64,000 bases of DNA from NCBI GenBank assembly GCA_937871985.1, contig CALMPB010000155.1, positions 35,614 to 99,613 on the forward strand. The letters run 5' to 3'. The translations under genes and the position numbers were made by a program. The first letter of the stretch is position 1, and each line of letters opens with the position of its first letter. This document shows positions 1 through 8,488 of this stretch, in pieces. The stretch is from an uncultured Burkholderiaceae bacterium (GTDB taxonomy: Bacteria; Pseudomonadota; Gammaproteobacteria; Burkholderiales; Burkholderiaceae). Under the pieces are notes generated by a model, which was not told the DNA's origin, ran no database searches, and worked only from the letters and a program-made list of their open reading frames with translations.

Positions 1-1609
1 ACAGGTGGGCGTTCATCTGCCGGTCGAGCCGGTTCAGTGGATCGAAGGTGATCGTGCCGCCGCCCCGGTTGAAGAAGGTGATGCCCGGATGGCCGGTGCC
101 CTGGCTGCGCCCCCACACCGGCGCCAGGTTGGCCACGTGCTGCGCGAACATCAGTTGCGTGTACCACTGCCGCTTGTCCGCCGCCGGGTCGAACAGGCAG
201 GGCAGCCAGCGCAGGTAAGTGTTGAGCGGGGCCACCTCGTCCTCTTCGCGCACCGGCTGCAGGCCCGCATTGAGCATGACATTGACCAGTTGCAGGCCGC
301 GGGCGTCGAGCTGCGCCATGTCGCGGCCGCGCAGGTAGAACGCCAGCGTGCCCCGGTACAGCTTGTGCGCGCTGCCGATGAGGCCGCGGGCCTGCTGCAC
401 GTCCTGGCGCGCCTGTTCGCTGGCGAGCGTCTCGCCAACCGCCTTGCGGGCCAGGTGGTTGAGGTACGCCTCCAGCACGTCCTGCGGCGTGGCGACCAGG
501 GTCAGGCACATCACCGTGTCCTCGGGCATCTGGTCGAACAGCGCGTTCATCGCATCGCCGCCCTTGCGCGTCTCGCCGGTCACGTGTCCGGTCGCGGGCG
601 GAGAGCGCAGGCGGTCCATGACGATGGCCCGGTGCGGCATGCCGTCGAAGAACCACAGGCCGTTGGCGACATCCGAGCGCGGCTGGCCGAAGAACAGGCG
701 TTGCGCGAAGTCGCCGCTGGCCAGTTCGATCTCGCCCTCTTCCCGTTCCTCCGGGTAGCGGGCCAGCGCGTAGAAGCGTTCCCGGTCTTCGGCCGTGCTG
801 CCCAGCGCGCCGGGATTCGGGTTGAACCAGCGCAGCAGCCAGTCGTGGATGTCCGCCGCGCCAAGGCGCCGGGCCTTGACGCCAGCATTCGCCAGGCCGC
901 CGACCAGGCGGTCGCAAATCGTCGCCAGGGCCTGCTCGGGCGATTGCCCCCGCCGGGCCAATGCGGCGTCCGGGGTGCGCCGATAAACCACCATGCGCAC
1001 GCGCCGGGTCTGGCCGCGCCACGGCAGGCGTGTGACCGTGGTGTCCTCGAACAGGCCGCCCGGCTTGGCGATCGCGCGCAGGTGGTGACCGAAGAAGCGC
1101 AGATAGAACTCACTGAACGCGCTGCCCTGCGCGCGTGGATGCAGGTACGCCCCCAGCGTGCGCAGGTAGTGGTCCCAATAGGCTTCGTCCTGCGCATAGA
1201 GCTGCACCACCCACGGGTTCTCGTCCAGTTCGTCAAAGGAGTCCTGCAGCGCGTTCTCCAGGGCATCGCGGGCCTGCCACAGCCAGGCGGTCTCGCGCCC
1301 TTCGGTACCGATCGGCTGCAACTCGAAGAACGCCGCCACCGATTGGCCATCTTCGAGCAGCATGCACCTCGTGGCCGGCAGGTACTCGACCCAGGGCAGC
1401 AGGTCGGCGAAGGACGGCGCCACGTCGTAGAGCGCCGCGTGGTCGGCCCGCGTCGCGGGTCGCCGATGGTGCCGCCCAGGGGCGGCGCCAGGTGCCGCGA
1501 TGCCGTGCGCGGCAAGGCGGGCGACATGCTGCGTCCAGGCGTCCGGCTCGATGTCGGCCTGGACTGGCCTGGGGGCCGGACGACGCGGCCACGGCAGTCT
1601 CCAGCCCAT
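1..1609 (-). CDS. TraC/VirB4-like conjugative transfer ATPase, TIGR03744 (PFL_4706) family, partial
   Basis: This is the energising ATPase of the ICE type IV secretion machine, acting at the inner membrane to drive pilus assembly and DNA transfer. Reading starts at ATG 1609 with MGWRLPWPRRPAP and stays open for 536 codons to the window edge. Recognisable stretches include WVEYLPATRCMLLEDG and, near the edge, TITFDPLNRLDRQMNAHL, which in this family stands just before the Walker A loop. So the catalytic half is cut off by the window and no active-site residue is visible. The start codon overlaps the stop of the upstream lipoprotein gene by one base (TGATG), indicating translational coupling. 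The family call rests on remembered sequence pattern and gene order. Confidence 0.85.
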   Translation of the reverse strand, partial: MGWRLPWPRRPAPRPVQADIEPDAWTQHVARLAAHGIAAPGAAPGRHHRRPATRADHAALYDVAPSFADLLPWVEYLPATRCMLLEDGQSVAAFFELQPIGTEGRETAWLWQARDALENALQDSFDELDENPWVVQLYAQDEAYWDHYLRTLGAYLHPRAQGSAFSEFYLRFFGHHLRAIAKPGGLFEDTTVTRLPWRGQTRRVRMVVYRRTPDAALARRGQSPEQALATICDRLVGGLANAGVKARRLGAADIHDWLLRWFNPNPGALGSTAEDRERFYALARYPEEREEGEIELASGDFAQRLFFGQPRSDVANGLWFFDGMPHRAIVMDRLRSPPATGHVTGETRKGGDAMNALFDQMPEDTVMCLTLVATPQDVLEAYLNHLARKAVGETLASEQARQDVQQARGLIGSAHKLYRGTLAFYLRGRDMAQLDARGLQLVNVMLNAGLQPVREEDEVAPLNTYLRWLPCLFDPAADKRQWYTQLMFAQHVANLAPVWGRSQGTGHPGITFFNRGGGTITFDPLNRLDRQMNAHL

Positions 1610-2040
1610 CAGTAGTCCTCCAGCCGCTCGCCGGGCATCGCGTACTGCACGCGCTGGTAGAGCGGGAAGACGGTGCTGTAGCCGGGCACCGGTACCGGGT
1701 CGGTGCCGGCCAGGTGCGGAAAGACGTACATCACCAGATCGGGGTTCGGCAGTCGATGGAACTGTCGCTGGATCTCGTTCGCTGCCGTGCGGGTGTAGGC
1801 CGCGTTCCGGGCGGGCGCCGCGAGGGTGTCGGCGTCGGTCAGCGGGCGGCGCAGGTCCTGCCGTACGTCGAGCAGCAGGCGGCCGGCCTGGCCTCCGCTA
1901 TGGCCGCCAGTCTCGTGCTGCCAGATGTCCAGCATGGTGTGCTCGCCCCGGGGCAGCAGCTTTTCCGAGCTGGTGGCACAACCCGCGAGAACGGCGGCGG
2001 CGAGCAGGACAAGGGGGCGGTCAATCCAGGTCCGACGCAT
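1609..2040 (-). CDS. Conjugal transfer lipoprotein, TIGR03751 family
   Basis: A 143-residue outer membrane lipoprotein of the ICE secretion system. The N-terminus MRRTWIDRPLVLLAAAVLAGC is a type II signal peptide with the lipobox LAGC, so Cys21 should be lipidated. The C-terminal part (VMYVFPHLAGTDPVPVPGY) is typical of the family that sits between TIGR03752 and the TIGR03744 ATPase. The gene overlaps the TIGR03752 gene upstream by 20 bases and the ATPase start by one base, so it is part of one tightly packed operon. It probably fills the VirB7/TraV-like role in the outer membrane core complex, but this is inferred from position only. Confidence 0.85.
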   Translation of the reverse strand: MRRTWIDRPLVLLAAAVLAGCATSSEKLLPRGEHTMLDIWQHETGGHSGGQAGRLLLDVRQDLRRPLTDADTLAAPARNAAYTRTAANEIQRQFHRLPNPDLVMYVFPHLAGTDPVPVPGYSTVFPLYQRVQYAMPGERLEDY

Positions 2041-3439
2041 GCACTTCTCCCATGAGGTGATTCACCCGGCGCCCCTTGGCGTCGTGGTCGATGGCGATCG
2101 GCTGCTCCAGGTGCACGGCCACCCTGGCGCCGGGCTGCACGTAGACCGCAGCGAAGGCCTGGCCGTAGAGCTTGTTGACCCAGTCGGCCATGTCGCGCAC
2201 GCCACCGGCCAGGATGCGGCCCATGGCCTCGTTGCCCGAAATGCCGACCGTGCCCAGCGAACCGTTGTTGTTGGCGACCACGGCCACGCTGCCGTTGTCG
2301 GACTTGATGAGCGAGGCGGCGCCCGCGCCGGCCGCGGTGATCAACGCCTGCGATCCCAGGTACTGCTGGGCATTGCTGCGGCGCTCGCCCGAGACGCACG
2401 GGATGCCGTAGGGATCGCTGATCCAGCCCAGGCCATCCAGCAGACTGGTGCTGTTCTGGCTTCGACTGCGCTTGCCGTCGTCCTCCGGCACCGTGCGGAT
2501 GGTGCCGTCGCTGAACACGAAGGTGATGGAACGGACCTGCCCACGCACGCACGAGAGCGTCCAGTCGCCCGAGGCCGTACCGCTCACCACCGCACCGGCC
2601 ACGTCGGGAATCTCGATCCCGTTGGCCGCCAGGTTGTCGGCCCCGATCAGCACCTTGAAGGGGAACGGGTCGTTGACGGTGCCGTCGATGGGAATGCGCC
2701 CGATCAGCGCGGTCATGGCGACCGAGCCCATCAGCGTGGCATTGGCGGGCACCGTATAGACCGCCTGGGCGGTGCCGCCAACGGCTTGCGCCGTCCTGTC
2801 GCTGACGGCCTCCGCCGCAGCCGACAGCTCCGGCGAGGCCGGGCCGAAGCTGGAGGGAAAGGCGGGCAAGCGCAGGCTGCTCGAACCGCCCTTCGGATCG
2901 GGCCGGGCGTCAGCCGGTTCGATCCAGCGCATGCCGCCATCCGTGAGCGGTCCGCCGTCATGCCCGTCCAGTCCAAGGCCGATCGGCAGGTCGGCGGCAT
3001 CGCCCTTGCCGGCCAGCCCGTCCAGGCGGCGCTGCAATTCCTGCATCAGTCCTTGCGTCTGCTGCCGGTCGCTGGCGGCCTGGGTTCGTTCCTGCTCCAT
3101 GCGGCGGCGTTCGCTGTCGAGGGCGTTCTGGATGCGCTGGTCGATCGCACCCTCGCGGGTACGCAGGCGCTCGTTCTCCGCCTTGTGCTGGCGGTTGTCG
3201 CTCAGCGCGGCCTGCAACTCGGTGCGGAGCTGCTTGACCTGCGCGACCAGGGTAGCGACGGTATCGCGCGGGGTGTCGCCCGCGATGCCGAGCGCCTTCA
3301 TTTCTTCGGGAGTGAGCTGCCCCGGGACATCCTGCTTGCCAGGTGCAGCGTCACTGCCTGAGAACAGCCTGGCACCGACGAACACCAGCAACAATGCCAT
3401 CGGAATCAGCAGCCACTTCAACAGGGGATTACTCCTCAT
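2021..3439 (-). CDS. TraB/VirB10-like ICE protein, TIGR03752 (PFL_4705) family
   Basis: A 472-residue membrane-anchored scaffold protein of the transfer channel. The chosen ATG at 3439 follows a good ribosome binding site (GGGGAGG). An N-terminal membrane segment (LLKWLLIPMALLLVFVGA, residues 5-22) is followed by a coiled-coil stretch (roughly 70-150, rich in Gln, Arg and Glu) and a Gly/Pro-rich linker. The C-terminal domain resembles TraB/VirB10 beta-barrels (FPFKVLIGADNLAANGIEIPDVAGAV is visible in part). The start overlaps the end of the TIGR03749 gene by 11 bases. In SXT/F-type systems TraB spans the periplasm between inner and outer membrane; the same role is inferred here. Confidence 0.87.
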   Translation of the reverse strand: MRSNPLLKWLLIPMALLLVFVGARLFSGSDAAPGKQDVPGQLTPEEMKALGIAGDTPRDTVATLVAQVKQLRTELQAALSDNRQHKAENERLRTREGAIDQRIQNALDSERRRMEQERTQAASDRQQTQGLMQELQRRLDGLAGKGDAADLPIGLGLDGHDGGPLTDGGMRWIEPADARPDPKGGSSSLRLPAFPSSFGPASPELSAAAEAVSDRTAQAVGGTAQAVYTVPANATLMGSVAMTALIGRIPIDGTVNDPFPFKVLIGADNLAANGIEIPDVAGAVVSGTASGDWTLSCVRGQVRSITFVFSDGTIRTVPEDDGKRSRSQNSTSLLDGLGWISDPYGIPCVSGERRSNAQQYLGSQALITAAGAGAASLIKSDNGSVAVVANNNGSLGTVGISGNEAMGRILAGGVRDMADWVNKLYGQAFAAVYVQPGARVAVHLEQPIAIDHDAKGRRVNHLMGEVHASDLD

Positions 3440-4316
3440 CGGACGTCCTCCCCGCAGCGGCGGCCGGCGGCAGGTTCGTGCCGGCATCGATGGGACTGAG
3501 CACCGGCATCAGCGACTCGGCCAGGCCACGGCCGCGCGTGACCAGGTAGACCACCGTGGTGTCGGTCGAAGCGCCCGCCGGCCCCAGGTCGGGATGCTGG
3601 AAGGTCGCGGCCACGAAGTCGCCTTGCAGCACCCTTGGATCGAGATCGATACGGTGAGGCGAGGTGTTGGTCAGGCGCACCGCGGTGACCCACTGGTCTT
3701 CGAGTCGCCAGGCCGCCAGCGCCCGCGCCTTGAGCGGCAGCGTCGGCAGCAGTGTGTCCAGCGCGAGCGGGCGCCGCAGCGGCACGCGCCCGATGCCGGC
3801 CACGGGCTCGACGGTGCGCAGCGGTGCGTAAAGGTTCTGCGCCGCGTAGCGCGTCAGGACAACGGTTATCGGCGTCTGCCGACGCCTGGCGGGTTGCGCT
3901 GCCTGGGCTGGTCCGGCGGCGGTGTCACCGCTGGCATCCTCGGCGGCGTCCTGCAGGACGATGCGTACAGGCTCCAGCGGCTGCTCGCCTTCCCGGGCGT
4001 CTGTCGCTGCGATGTCCACCAGCACGATGGCGCCGGATTCCACGTCCTGCAGTTGCAGCCGCGTCGGCGCGATGGCCTCGCTGGCGCGCAGGTAGATGGC
4101 TCCACCCGCGCTCTGCACGCGCAGCCGCTCGCCCAGGATCGGGGGCAGGCCGACACGCACGTTGCGGTCGATGAAGACCACGCGCTCCTGGCCGACGACC
4201 AGCGGGACGGCCAGCGGCAGCCGCTGCCAGCGCAGGATCTCGATGGCATGGCTGTCCGGCACCAGGCCGAAGCCAAGGGCCAGGCTCGCCACGATGGTGA
4301 AGACGTGGTGTTTCAT
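3429..4316 (-). CDS. ICE secretion protein, TIGR03749 (PFL_4704) family, TraK-like position
   Basis: A 295-residue exported protein. It starts MKHHVFTIVASLALGFG and has a cleavable signal peptide ending near SHA-IEI (residue 25). The following sequence (ILRWQRLPLAVPLVVGQERVVFIDRNVRVGLP, in part) is the usual beginning of the mature domain of this family. By position between the TIGR03746 and TIGR03752 genes it matches TraK/VirB9-like periplasmic components of other conjugation systems, an inference from order. The start ATG overlaps the upstream stop (ATGA). Confidence 0.85.
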   Translation of the reverse strand: MKHHVFTIVASLALGFGLVPDSHAIEILRWQRLPLAVPLVVGQERVVFIDRNVRVGLPPILGERLRVQSAGGAIYLRASEAIAPTRLQLQDVESGAIVLVDIAATDAREGEQPLEPVRIVLQDAAEDASGDTAAGPAQAAQPARRRQTPITVVLTRYAAQNLYAPLRTVEPVAGIGRVPLRRPLALDTLLPTLPLKARALAAWRLEDQWVTAVRLTNTSPHRIDLDPRVLQGDFVAATFQHPDLGPAGASTDTTVVYLVTRGRGLAESLMPVLSPIDAGTNLPPAAAAGRTSDEE

Positions 4317-5002
4317 GGGTTGCCTCCCTGCGAAAGGCCGCCGCCGGGCGTGCCGGACGGAGGCACTGCCGGCGACGGTGCCTCGATCCGCTGCGGCGCG
4401 CCGTCATAGCAGTCCAGCGCAAGGCCGAAGGGGTTGTGCTGGGGATCGACGTCCAGCCGCACCACTTTCAGCGGATAGCGCACCAGGGCCCGCTTGACCT
4501 GCTCGGCGCCGTAGTACTCGTCCGCGCTGACATCGAGCGTGACGATCCAGTCGCGGCTGGAAACCGTCTTTACCCGCATCGTGGGGTTGTCGCCAAAGCC
4601 GCGCCCCGGAATCTCGTAGATGCCGCGCACCCGCTGGCGCAATTCGCCACTGCTGCGCCGGTGCTCGTAGTCCTGGCGCAGGAAGGCCTGGCAGGCCGGT
4701 GTGAAATAGGCCGACAGCGCATGGAGGTTGCGCGGGTAGTCCTGCTCACCATCCGTCGGCCAGCGCTGGACCTGCTGCCAGACGTAGAAGGCGAACGCAT
4801 AGACATTCTCGGGCGGCACATCCCACCAGGCGCGGGTGCTCCCCGAGCGCAGATCGGGGGGTACGTGGATCGTCAGTTGCCTAGGTGCACTCCACCAGCC
4901 GAAACCGAGCAGCAGCGCCACCACGAACAACGCACCTGCGCCCAGGCGCAGCGTGCGCACATGGGCCTGCAGGTGATGGACTTCGTTCCTGAAACGGCTC
5001 AT
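4313..5002 (-). CDS. ICE secretion protein, TIGR03746 (DUF2895) family, TraE-like
   Basis: A 229-residue bitopic inner membrane protein. The ATG at 5002 (MSRFRNEVHHLQAHV) is chosen over an upstream in-frame ATG because it overlaps the stop of the preceding TIGR03750 gene (ATGA) and gives the usual N-terminus: a short cytoplasmic helix, then a membrane helix (LGAGALFVVALLLGFGWW). The periplasmic domain contains FYVWQQVQRW and DWIVTLDVSADEYYG, typical of this family. It likely corresponds to TraE/VirB8-type assembly factors. The last 20 residues are Gly/Pro-rich. Confidence 0.86.
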   Translation of the reverse strand: MSRFRNEVHHLQAHVRTLRLGAGALFVVALLLGFGWWSAPRQLTIHVPPDLRSGSTRAWWDVPPENVYAFAFYVWQQVQRWPTDGEQDYPRNLHALSAYFTPACQAFLRQDYEHRRSSGELRQRVRGIYEIPGRGFGDNPTMRVKTVSSRDWIVTLDVSADEYYGAEQVKRALVRYPLKVVRLDVDPQHNPFGLALDCYDGAPQRIEAPSPAVPPSGTPGGGLSQGGNP

Positions 5003-5409
5003 GAGGCGGCTGCTCCGCGTGAGCGCCGGGTGGTCCAGTACCCCGAACGCGTGATGAGACGGTGCCCACCGAGCCAGGGCGCTGCCAGCGGATGGCGCAG
5101 CGCCAGGCGCCACTGCAGTTGCCGGTACAGCCAGGTGTCCGGGCGGCCGCGCTTCTGCCGGCGCAGGAAGCCGCCACCACCGAACACGCCAGCCGCCACG
5201 CCGGCCACGATCAGGGTCGGCACCATGGCGACGCTGTGCGTGGCCCAGGCCAGCGGCACGCCGGCGATGAACCCCGCCGCCGCGGACAGACCGGCGCAGA
5301 TCCAGAGCTCGTCGGCGGTCAGGCCCCCCACCACCACGGGCTGGCGGTTCAGCCTGTGCGGCAGGAAGGTCACCAACCCGTCACGCGCGATATCGTTCAA
5401 GGCCGTCAT
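4999..5409 (-). CDS. ICE membrane protein, TIGR03750 family (TraL/VirB3-like)
   Basis: A 136-residue protein with two predicted membrane segments (about 34-52 and 58-77) after a conserved N-terminus (LPHRLNRQPVVVGGLTADEL). The C-terminal part is basic and cytoplasmic (GRPDTWLYRQLQWRLALR). Size, topology and place in the operon match small VirB3/TraL-like proteins that work with the VirB4 ATPase. It lies 6 bases downstream of the TIGR03745 gene and overlaps the next gene by 4 bases. Confidence 0.86.
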   Translation of the reverse strand: MTALNDIARDGLVTFLPHRLNRQPVVVGGLTADELWICAGLSAAAGFIAGVPLAWATHSVAMVPTLIVAGVAAGVFGGGGFLRRQKRGRPDTWLYRQLQWRLALRHPLAAPWLGGHRLITRSGYWTTRRSRGAAAS

Positions 5410-5415
5410 CGCCGC

Positions 5416-5775
5416 TCAGAGCACGCCGGTGGCCTTGGTCAGCAGCCAGATGCCGACCACCAGCAGGATCGCACCCACGGCCACGGTGAGTCCGAACTGG
5501 CCCCAGGTGGCGCGACCGGTATGGATTTCCGAGTAGCGCGTATAGGCGTGGTAGCACACGCCGACGAACATCGAGGCGACCACCAGCAGCGCAATCAGCA
5601 GCACGATGTCGTAGCCGTAGTTCTGCAGCGTCTGCATGATGCCGCTGCCCTGGCCGCGCGAGGGGTCCTCGATGGTCGGCAGGCCCTGCGCCCGTGCCGC
5701 CAATGGCAAGCCCATCAGCGCCAGCGACGCGAGGATGGTGGTGGCAGCGCGATGGGGAATCGAATGGGTCTTCAT
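5416..5775 (-). CDS. ICE membrane protein, TIGR03745 family
   Basis: A 119-residue protein. The start at 5775 (MKTHSIPHRAATTILAS) gives a signal peptide ending at ARAQ-G (residue 30), followed by a short periplasmic piece and two membrane helices (YGYDIVLLIALLVVASMFVGV; LTVAVGAILLVVGIWLL). Upstream in-frame codons belong to the neighbouring gene and were not used. The family is a fixed member of ICEclc-like transfer operons and may be the pilin or a VirB2-like subunit, judging by size and two-helix topology; this is an inference. Confidence 0.86.
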   Translation of the reverse strand: MKTHSIPHRAATTILASLALMGLPLAARAQGLPTIEDPSRGQGSGIMQTLQNYGYDIVLLIALLVVASMFVGVCYHAYTRYSEIHTGRATWGQFGLTVAVGAILLVVGIWLLTKATGVL

Positions 5776-5798
5776 GGCGGTAGGGCCTTTCGTGGTGG

Positions 5799-6032
5799 TC
5801 AGGACAGGAGGAAATAGGTCAGCACCAGGTACATCGCGACGAAGCGCACGACGACACCCAGGAACTGGCGCTGGGACAGGCGCTGCTCGGCCCACCCGGT
5901 GTAGGCGGTACGCATCGCCCACACGCCCCACAGGAGCAGGACGGCGAACACCAGGCCGAGCACCACCGTGGCCACGGCGGCGGGGGCGAAGCCGCCATTG
6001 GCCTGGAAGGCACTGACCTGGGCGGCGTTCAT
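5799..6032 (-). CDS. ICE membrane protein, TIGR03758 family
   Basis: A 77-residue protein with two hydrophobic helices (AAVATVVLGLVFAVLLLWGVW and FVAMYLVLTYFLLS) joined by a basic loop. MNAAQVSAFQANGG is the normal family N-terminus. It overlaps the RAQPRD gene stop by 4 bases, so the two are translationally coupled. Function in the secretion channel is unknown. Confidence 0.85.
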   Translation of the reverse strand: MNAAQVSAFQANGGFAPAAVATVVLGLVFAVLLLWGVWAMRTAYTGWAEQRLSQRQFLGVVVRFVAMYLVLTYFLLS

Positions 6033-6388
6033 TGGGGTGCCTCCTGGTCGGAGGGCGGGCTGGACTGGCGATAGTCACCGGACAGCTCGACCGGATCGCG
6101 CGGCTGGGCGCGCGGCGGCGTCAGGTAGTCCTGGATGCCCGCCCGGACGCGCTGAAGATCCTCGCGCAGGCGGGCATGGTCGAAGTGGTAGCGGGCGCGT
6201 TCCTGCGGAGCGGTATTGGCGGCGTGCTCGGCGAGGCGGTCGATCAGCTCGAGCTGGCGCGCAATTACAGCGAGTTGCTCACGCTCAGGGGTGTCGTCGG
6301 CACTGGCGGGTTGCGGGGCCGAAAGCGACACGACCAGCAGCATGGCCAGCGAAGACCATGCGGATACGCGGCGGTTGCTCGGTCCCAT
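6029..6388 (-). CDS. RAQPRD family ICE protein (TIGR01690)
   Basis: A 119-residue exported protein named after its signature, which is visible here near the C-terminus (PPRAQPRDPVEL). A signal peptide (cut near ASA-DD) is followed by a helical, charged domain. It is the first gene of the left transfer operon (6388 down to 1). The DISARM island begins directly upstream, so the operon promoter must lie in 6389-6693 or the operon must be read from beyond the island. Confidence 0.88.
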   Translation of the reverse strand: MGPSNRRVSAWSSLAMLLVVSLSAPQPASADDTPEREQLAVIARQLELIDRLAEHAANTAPQERARYHFDHARLREDLQRVRAGIQDYLTPPRAQPRDPVELSGDYRQSSPPSDQEAPQ

Positions 6389-6693
6389 CGTGCCATTCCT
6401 TCCTGCTAAGGCAATGGCGTGATGGTGTGGAAGAGCGGATGTTCATGCTGCAAAGAATCAGAATCAGGGCTGTACCGGATTCCCGGTCTCCCCCCTATGT
6501 CAGCCCTGAAGCTTCACGTCATGACTGGCAACGTCCACATGCTGCGCCCAGGTGAGAGATAATGCCGTCAAGTCCGATGAAATCCGCTCAAACCAGGTTC
6601 AATCAGGTTAATTCGGCTTTTCAAGTGGGCTGATTGATGTAATATCTCAATCTTGCCCGTACTCCGCCCCACTCTGTGATGGAAGCTCATGTC
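6389..6693. other. Non-coding divergent region between the transfer operon and the DISARM island
   Basis: About 300 bases without a convincing gene. It must hold promoters for both directions: the RAQPRD operon to the left and the DISARM operon to the right. The right half is AT-richer than its surroundings. A candidate plus-strand promoter is listed separately. Confidence 0.6.
6618..6645 (+). promoter_or_regulatory. Candidate promoter of the DISARM operon
   Basis: TTTTCA (6618-6623) and TAATAT (6640-6645) are separated by 16 bases, in an AT-richer stretch about 50 bases before the first gene. The match to a sigma-70 promoter is fair, not strong. Confidence 0.4.
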
Positions 6694-6891
6694 ATGTCGG
6701 ATCGCTGGTTGTCGGTCGAGGAGATCGCAGAGTATCTCGGCGTCAGTAAGGACACCGTCTACGCATGGATCAGCAAGCGGAACATGCCGGCCCACCGTAT
6801 CGGCCGGCTGTGGAAATTCAAGACCGAAGAAGTGGATGAATGGGTTTGTTCTGGAGGGGCCGCGGATGCCGAGAGTAAGGGCAAGGGATGA
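6694..6891 (+). CDS. Excisionase/AlpA-type helix-turn-helix protein at the head of the DISARM operon
   Basis: A 65-residue protein (start ATG 6694 with GGAAG upstream; an ATG at 6679 is also possible). Nearly all of it is one MerR/excisionase-type winged HTH: WLSVEEIAEYLGVSKDTVYAWI is the helix-turn-helix, and MPAHRIGRLWKFKTEEVDEWV the wing and last helix. Such proteins bind DNA as regulators or recombination directionality factors. Placed 66 bases before the methyltransferase and in the same direction, it is most likely a regulator of the defence operon, since no recombinase gene is next to it. That role is inferred. Confidence 0.75.
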   Translation: MSDRWLSVEEIAEYLGVSKDTVYAWISKRNMPAHRIGRLWKFKTEEVDEWVCSGGAADAESKGKG

Positions 6892-6957
6892 GGTACTGGT
6901 TTGCCATAGGTTTCGCCTACTTCGTTCAAGTTTCGAAGTGGAAGCAGGAGATGTGAT

Positions 6958-8001
6958 GTGACAACGATTTCTTGCGTGGATTTGTTCTGCGGCGCGGGTG
7001 GGCTGACGCACGGTTTCGTCTTGGAGGGGCTGCCCGTGGTCGCCGGTATTGATCTGGACCCTGCATGCCGTTTCCCTTACGAGGCAAACAATCAAGCCCG
7101 ATTTGTAGAGCGGGATATCAGCACAGTCACAACGACTGAACTGAAAGAGTTATTCGGCGACGCCGACCTGACGATTCTCGCGGGCTGTGCCCCGTGCCAA
7201 CCCTTCTCGACATACGCGCAGCGGTACGAACTGGACGGGAAGGATGGCAAGTGGGGCCTGCTGTATGAGTTCGCGCGTCTCGCCAAAGGTGCCAAGCCTG
7301 ATGTCATCACGATGGAAAACGTGCCCTCGGTCGCAAAGCACGAGGTGTTTCATGACTTCGTCGATACGCTGGAACGGCTCGGCTACAACGTCTGGTTCGA
7401 TGTCGTCGACAGCTCCCACTATGGCGTGCCACAGATGCGGCGGCGCATGGTGCTACTGGCATCGAAGCATGGCGACATCAAGATGATCGAACCGACCCAC
7501 GAGAAACCAAAGACGGTTCGGCAAGCCATCGGCCGGTTGCGCCCATTGAGCGCGGGCGAGGCGGCCCCGAGGGACAAATTGCACGTCACCTCGACGCTTT
7601 CCGAAAAAAATCTCCAGCGGATCAAAGTCTCGAAGCCCGGTGGAACTTGGCGCGATTGGCCGGATGATCTCGTTGCCGACTGTCACCGCGCCGAGAGTGG
7701 ACGCACCTACCCCGGCGTGTATGGACGCATGGAGTGGGACAAACCCGCCCCGACCATGACCACGCAATGCTACGGCTTCGGCAATGGCCGTTTCGGGCAC
7801 CCGGAACAGGATCGAGCCATTTCATTGCGGGAAGCAGCGATCCTCCAGAGCTTTCCACGCGACTATGCGTTCGTGCCGGATGACGGCGAAGTGAGCTTCA
7901 AGGTCTTGGGGCGACTCATCGGAAATGCGGTTCCTGTCGATCTCGGTCGTGCCATCGCGCGCAGCATCAACACGCATATCGCATCGGTCACGGCCCGATG
8001 A
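6958..8001 (+). CDS. DNA (cytosine-5-) methyltransferase, Dcm type
   Basis: A 347-residue enzyme that transfers a methyl group from S-adenosylmethionine to cytosine C5. Motif I is VDLFCGAGGLTHGF (residues 6-19), motif IV holds the catalytic cysteine in AGCAPCQPFSTY, motif VI is the ENV triad (MENVPSV), and motif X is IGNAVP near the end. The GTG start at 6958 is chosen because GCAGGAG stands 7 bases upstream and no in-frame ATG exists before motif I. It precedes a Vsr gene and drmD. Class 2 DISARM uses a 5mC methylase (DrmMII), while class 1 uses an adenine methylase (DrmMI); here both types are present. It may protect self DNA from the system, or it may be an inherited restriction-modification module. 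Target site unknown. Confidence 0.92.
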   Translation: MTTISCVDLFCGAGGLTHGFVLEGLPVVAGIDLDPACRFPYEANNQARFVERDISTVTTTELKELFGDADLTILAGCAPCQPFSTYAQRYELDGKDGKWGLLYEFARLAKGAKPDVITMENVPSVAKHEVFHDFVDTLERLGYNVWFDVVDSSHYGVPQMRRRMVLLASKHGDIKMIEPTHEKPKTVRQAIGRLRPLSAGEAAPRDKLHVTSTLSEKNLQRIKVSKPGGTWRDWPDDLVADCHRAESGRTYPGVYGRMEWDKPAPTMTTQCYGFGNGRFGHPEQDRAISLREAAILQSFPRDYAFVPDDGEVSFKVLGRLIGNAVPVDLGRAIARSINTHIASVTAR

Positions 8002-8021
8002 CGAGCTGACGAGGGCCTCCG

Positions 8022-8480
8022 ATGTCGCGCATTCAGCCCACGCCCCCCGAGACCAGTCGCCGCATGGCGAAGGTACGGCAGAAGGAAACGGATGCCGAGA
8101 TCGCGCTGCGAAGAGAGCTTTACAGAAGGGGAATGCGCTACCGGGTCGACTACGAGGTTTTGAAAAAGCCTCGGCGTGTGGCTGACGTGGCATTCCCAGG
8201 GTTGAAGATCGCCGTCTTCGTCGATGGCTGTTTTTGGCATGGCTGCCCTGAGCATGCCACCTGGCCAAAGCAGAACGCCGAGTTCTGGCGGCAAAAGATC
8301 GAGATGAATCGACTCAGGGATGCCGACACGAATTCGAGACTGCTCGAAGTCGGTTGGGCGGTACTGCGATTCTGGGAGCACGAGTCACCGGTCGAAGCCA
8401 CGGATACCGTCGTACAGGCGGTCGCCATCGCAAAAGCAAAGCGCTGCACATCGTCTGCTGGCGCACACAAGAAAAAGTGA
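8022..8480 (+). CDS. vsr: Very short patch repair (Vsr) mismatch endonuclease
   Basis: A 152-residue Vsr family nuclease. It nicks T:G mismatches that arise when 5-methylcytosine is deaminated. Family signatures are clear: RRMAKVRQKETDAEIALRR, the active-site stretch VFVDGCFWHGCPEH (Asp and His positions of the family), and NRLRDADTNSRLLEVGW followed by VLRFWEH. It lies 20 bases after the cytosine methyltransferase, the usual partnership, since C5 methylation creates the mutational hot spots that Vsr repairs. The C-terminus is Lys/Ala-rich. Its stop is 8 bases before the drmD start, so it is co-transcribed with the DISARM genes. Confidence 0.93.
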   Translation: MSRIQPTPPETSRRMAKVRQKETDAEIALRRELYRRGMRYRVDYEVLKKPRRVADVAFPGLKIAVFVDGCFWHGCPEHATWPKQNAEFWRQKIEMNRLRDADTNSRLLEVGWAVLRFWEHESPVEATDTVVQAVAIAKAKRCTSSAGAHKKK

Positions 8481-8488
8481 ACAGGAAG

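Noticed and set aside
5..1615. Long plus-strand open frame opposite the transfer ATPase gene
   Set aside because: Its Arg/Ala/Gln-rich translation is a mirror of the GC-rich minus gene; the minus frame gives a recognisable family.
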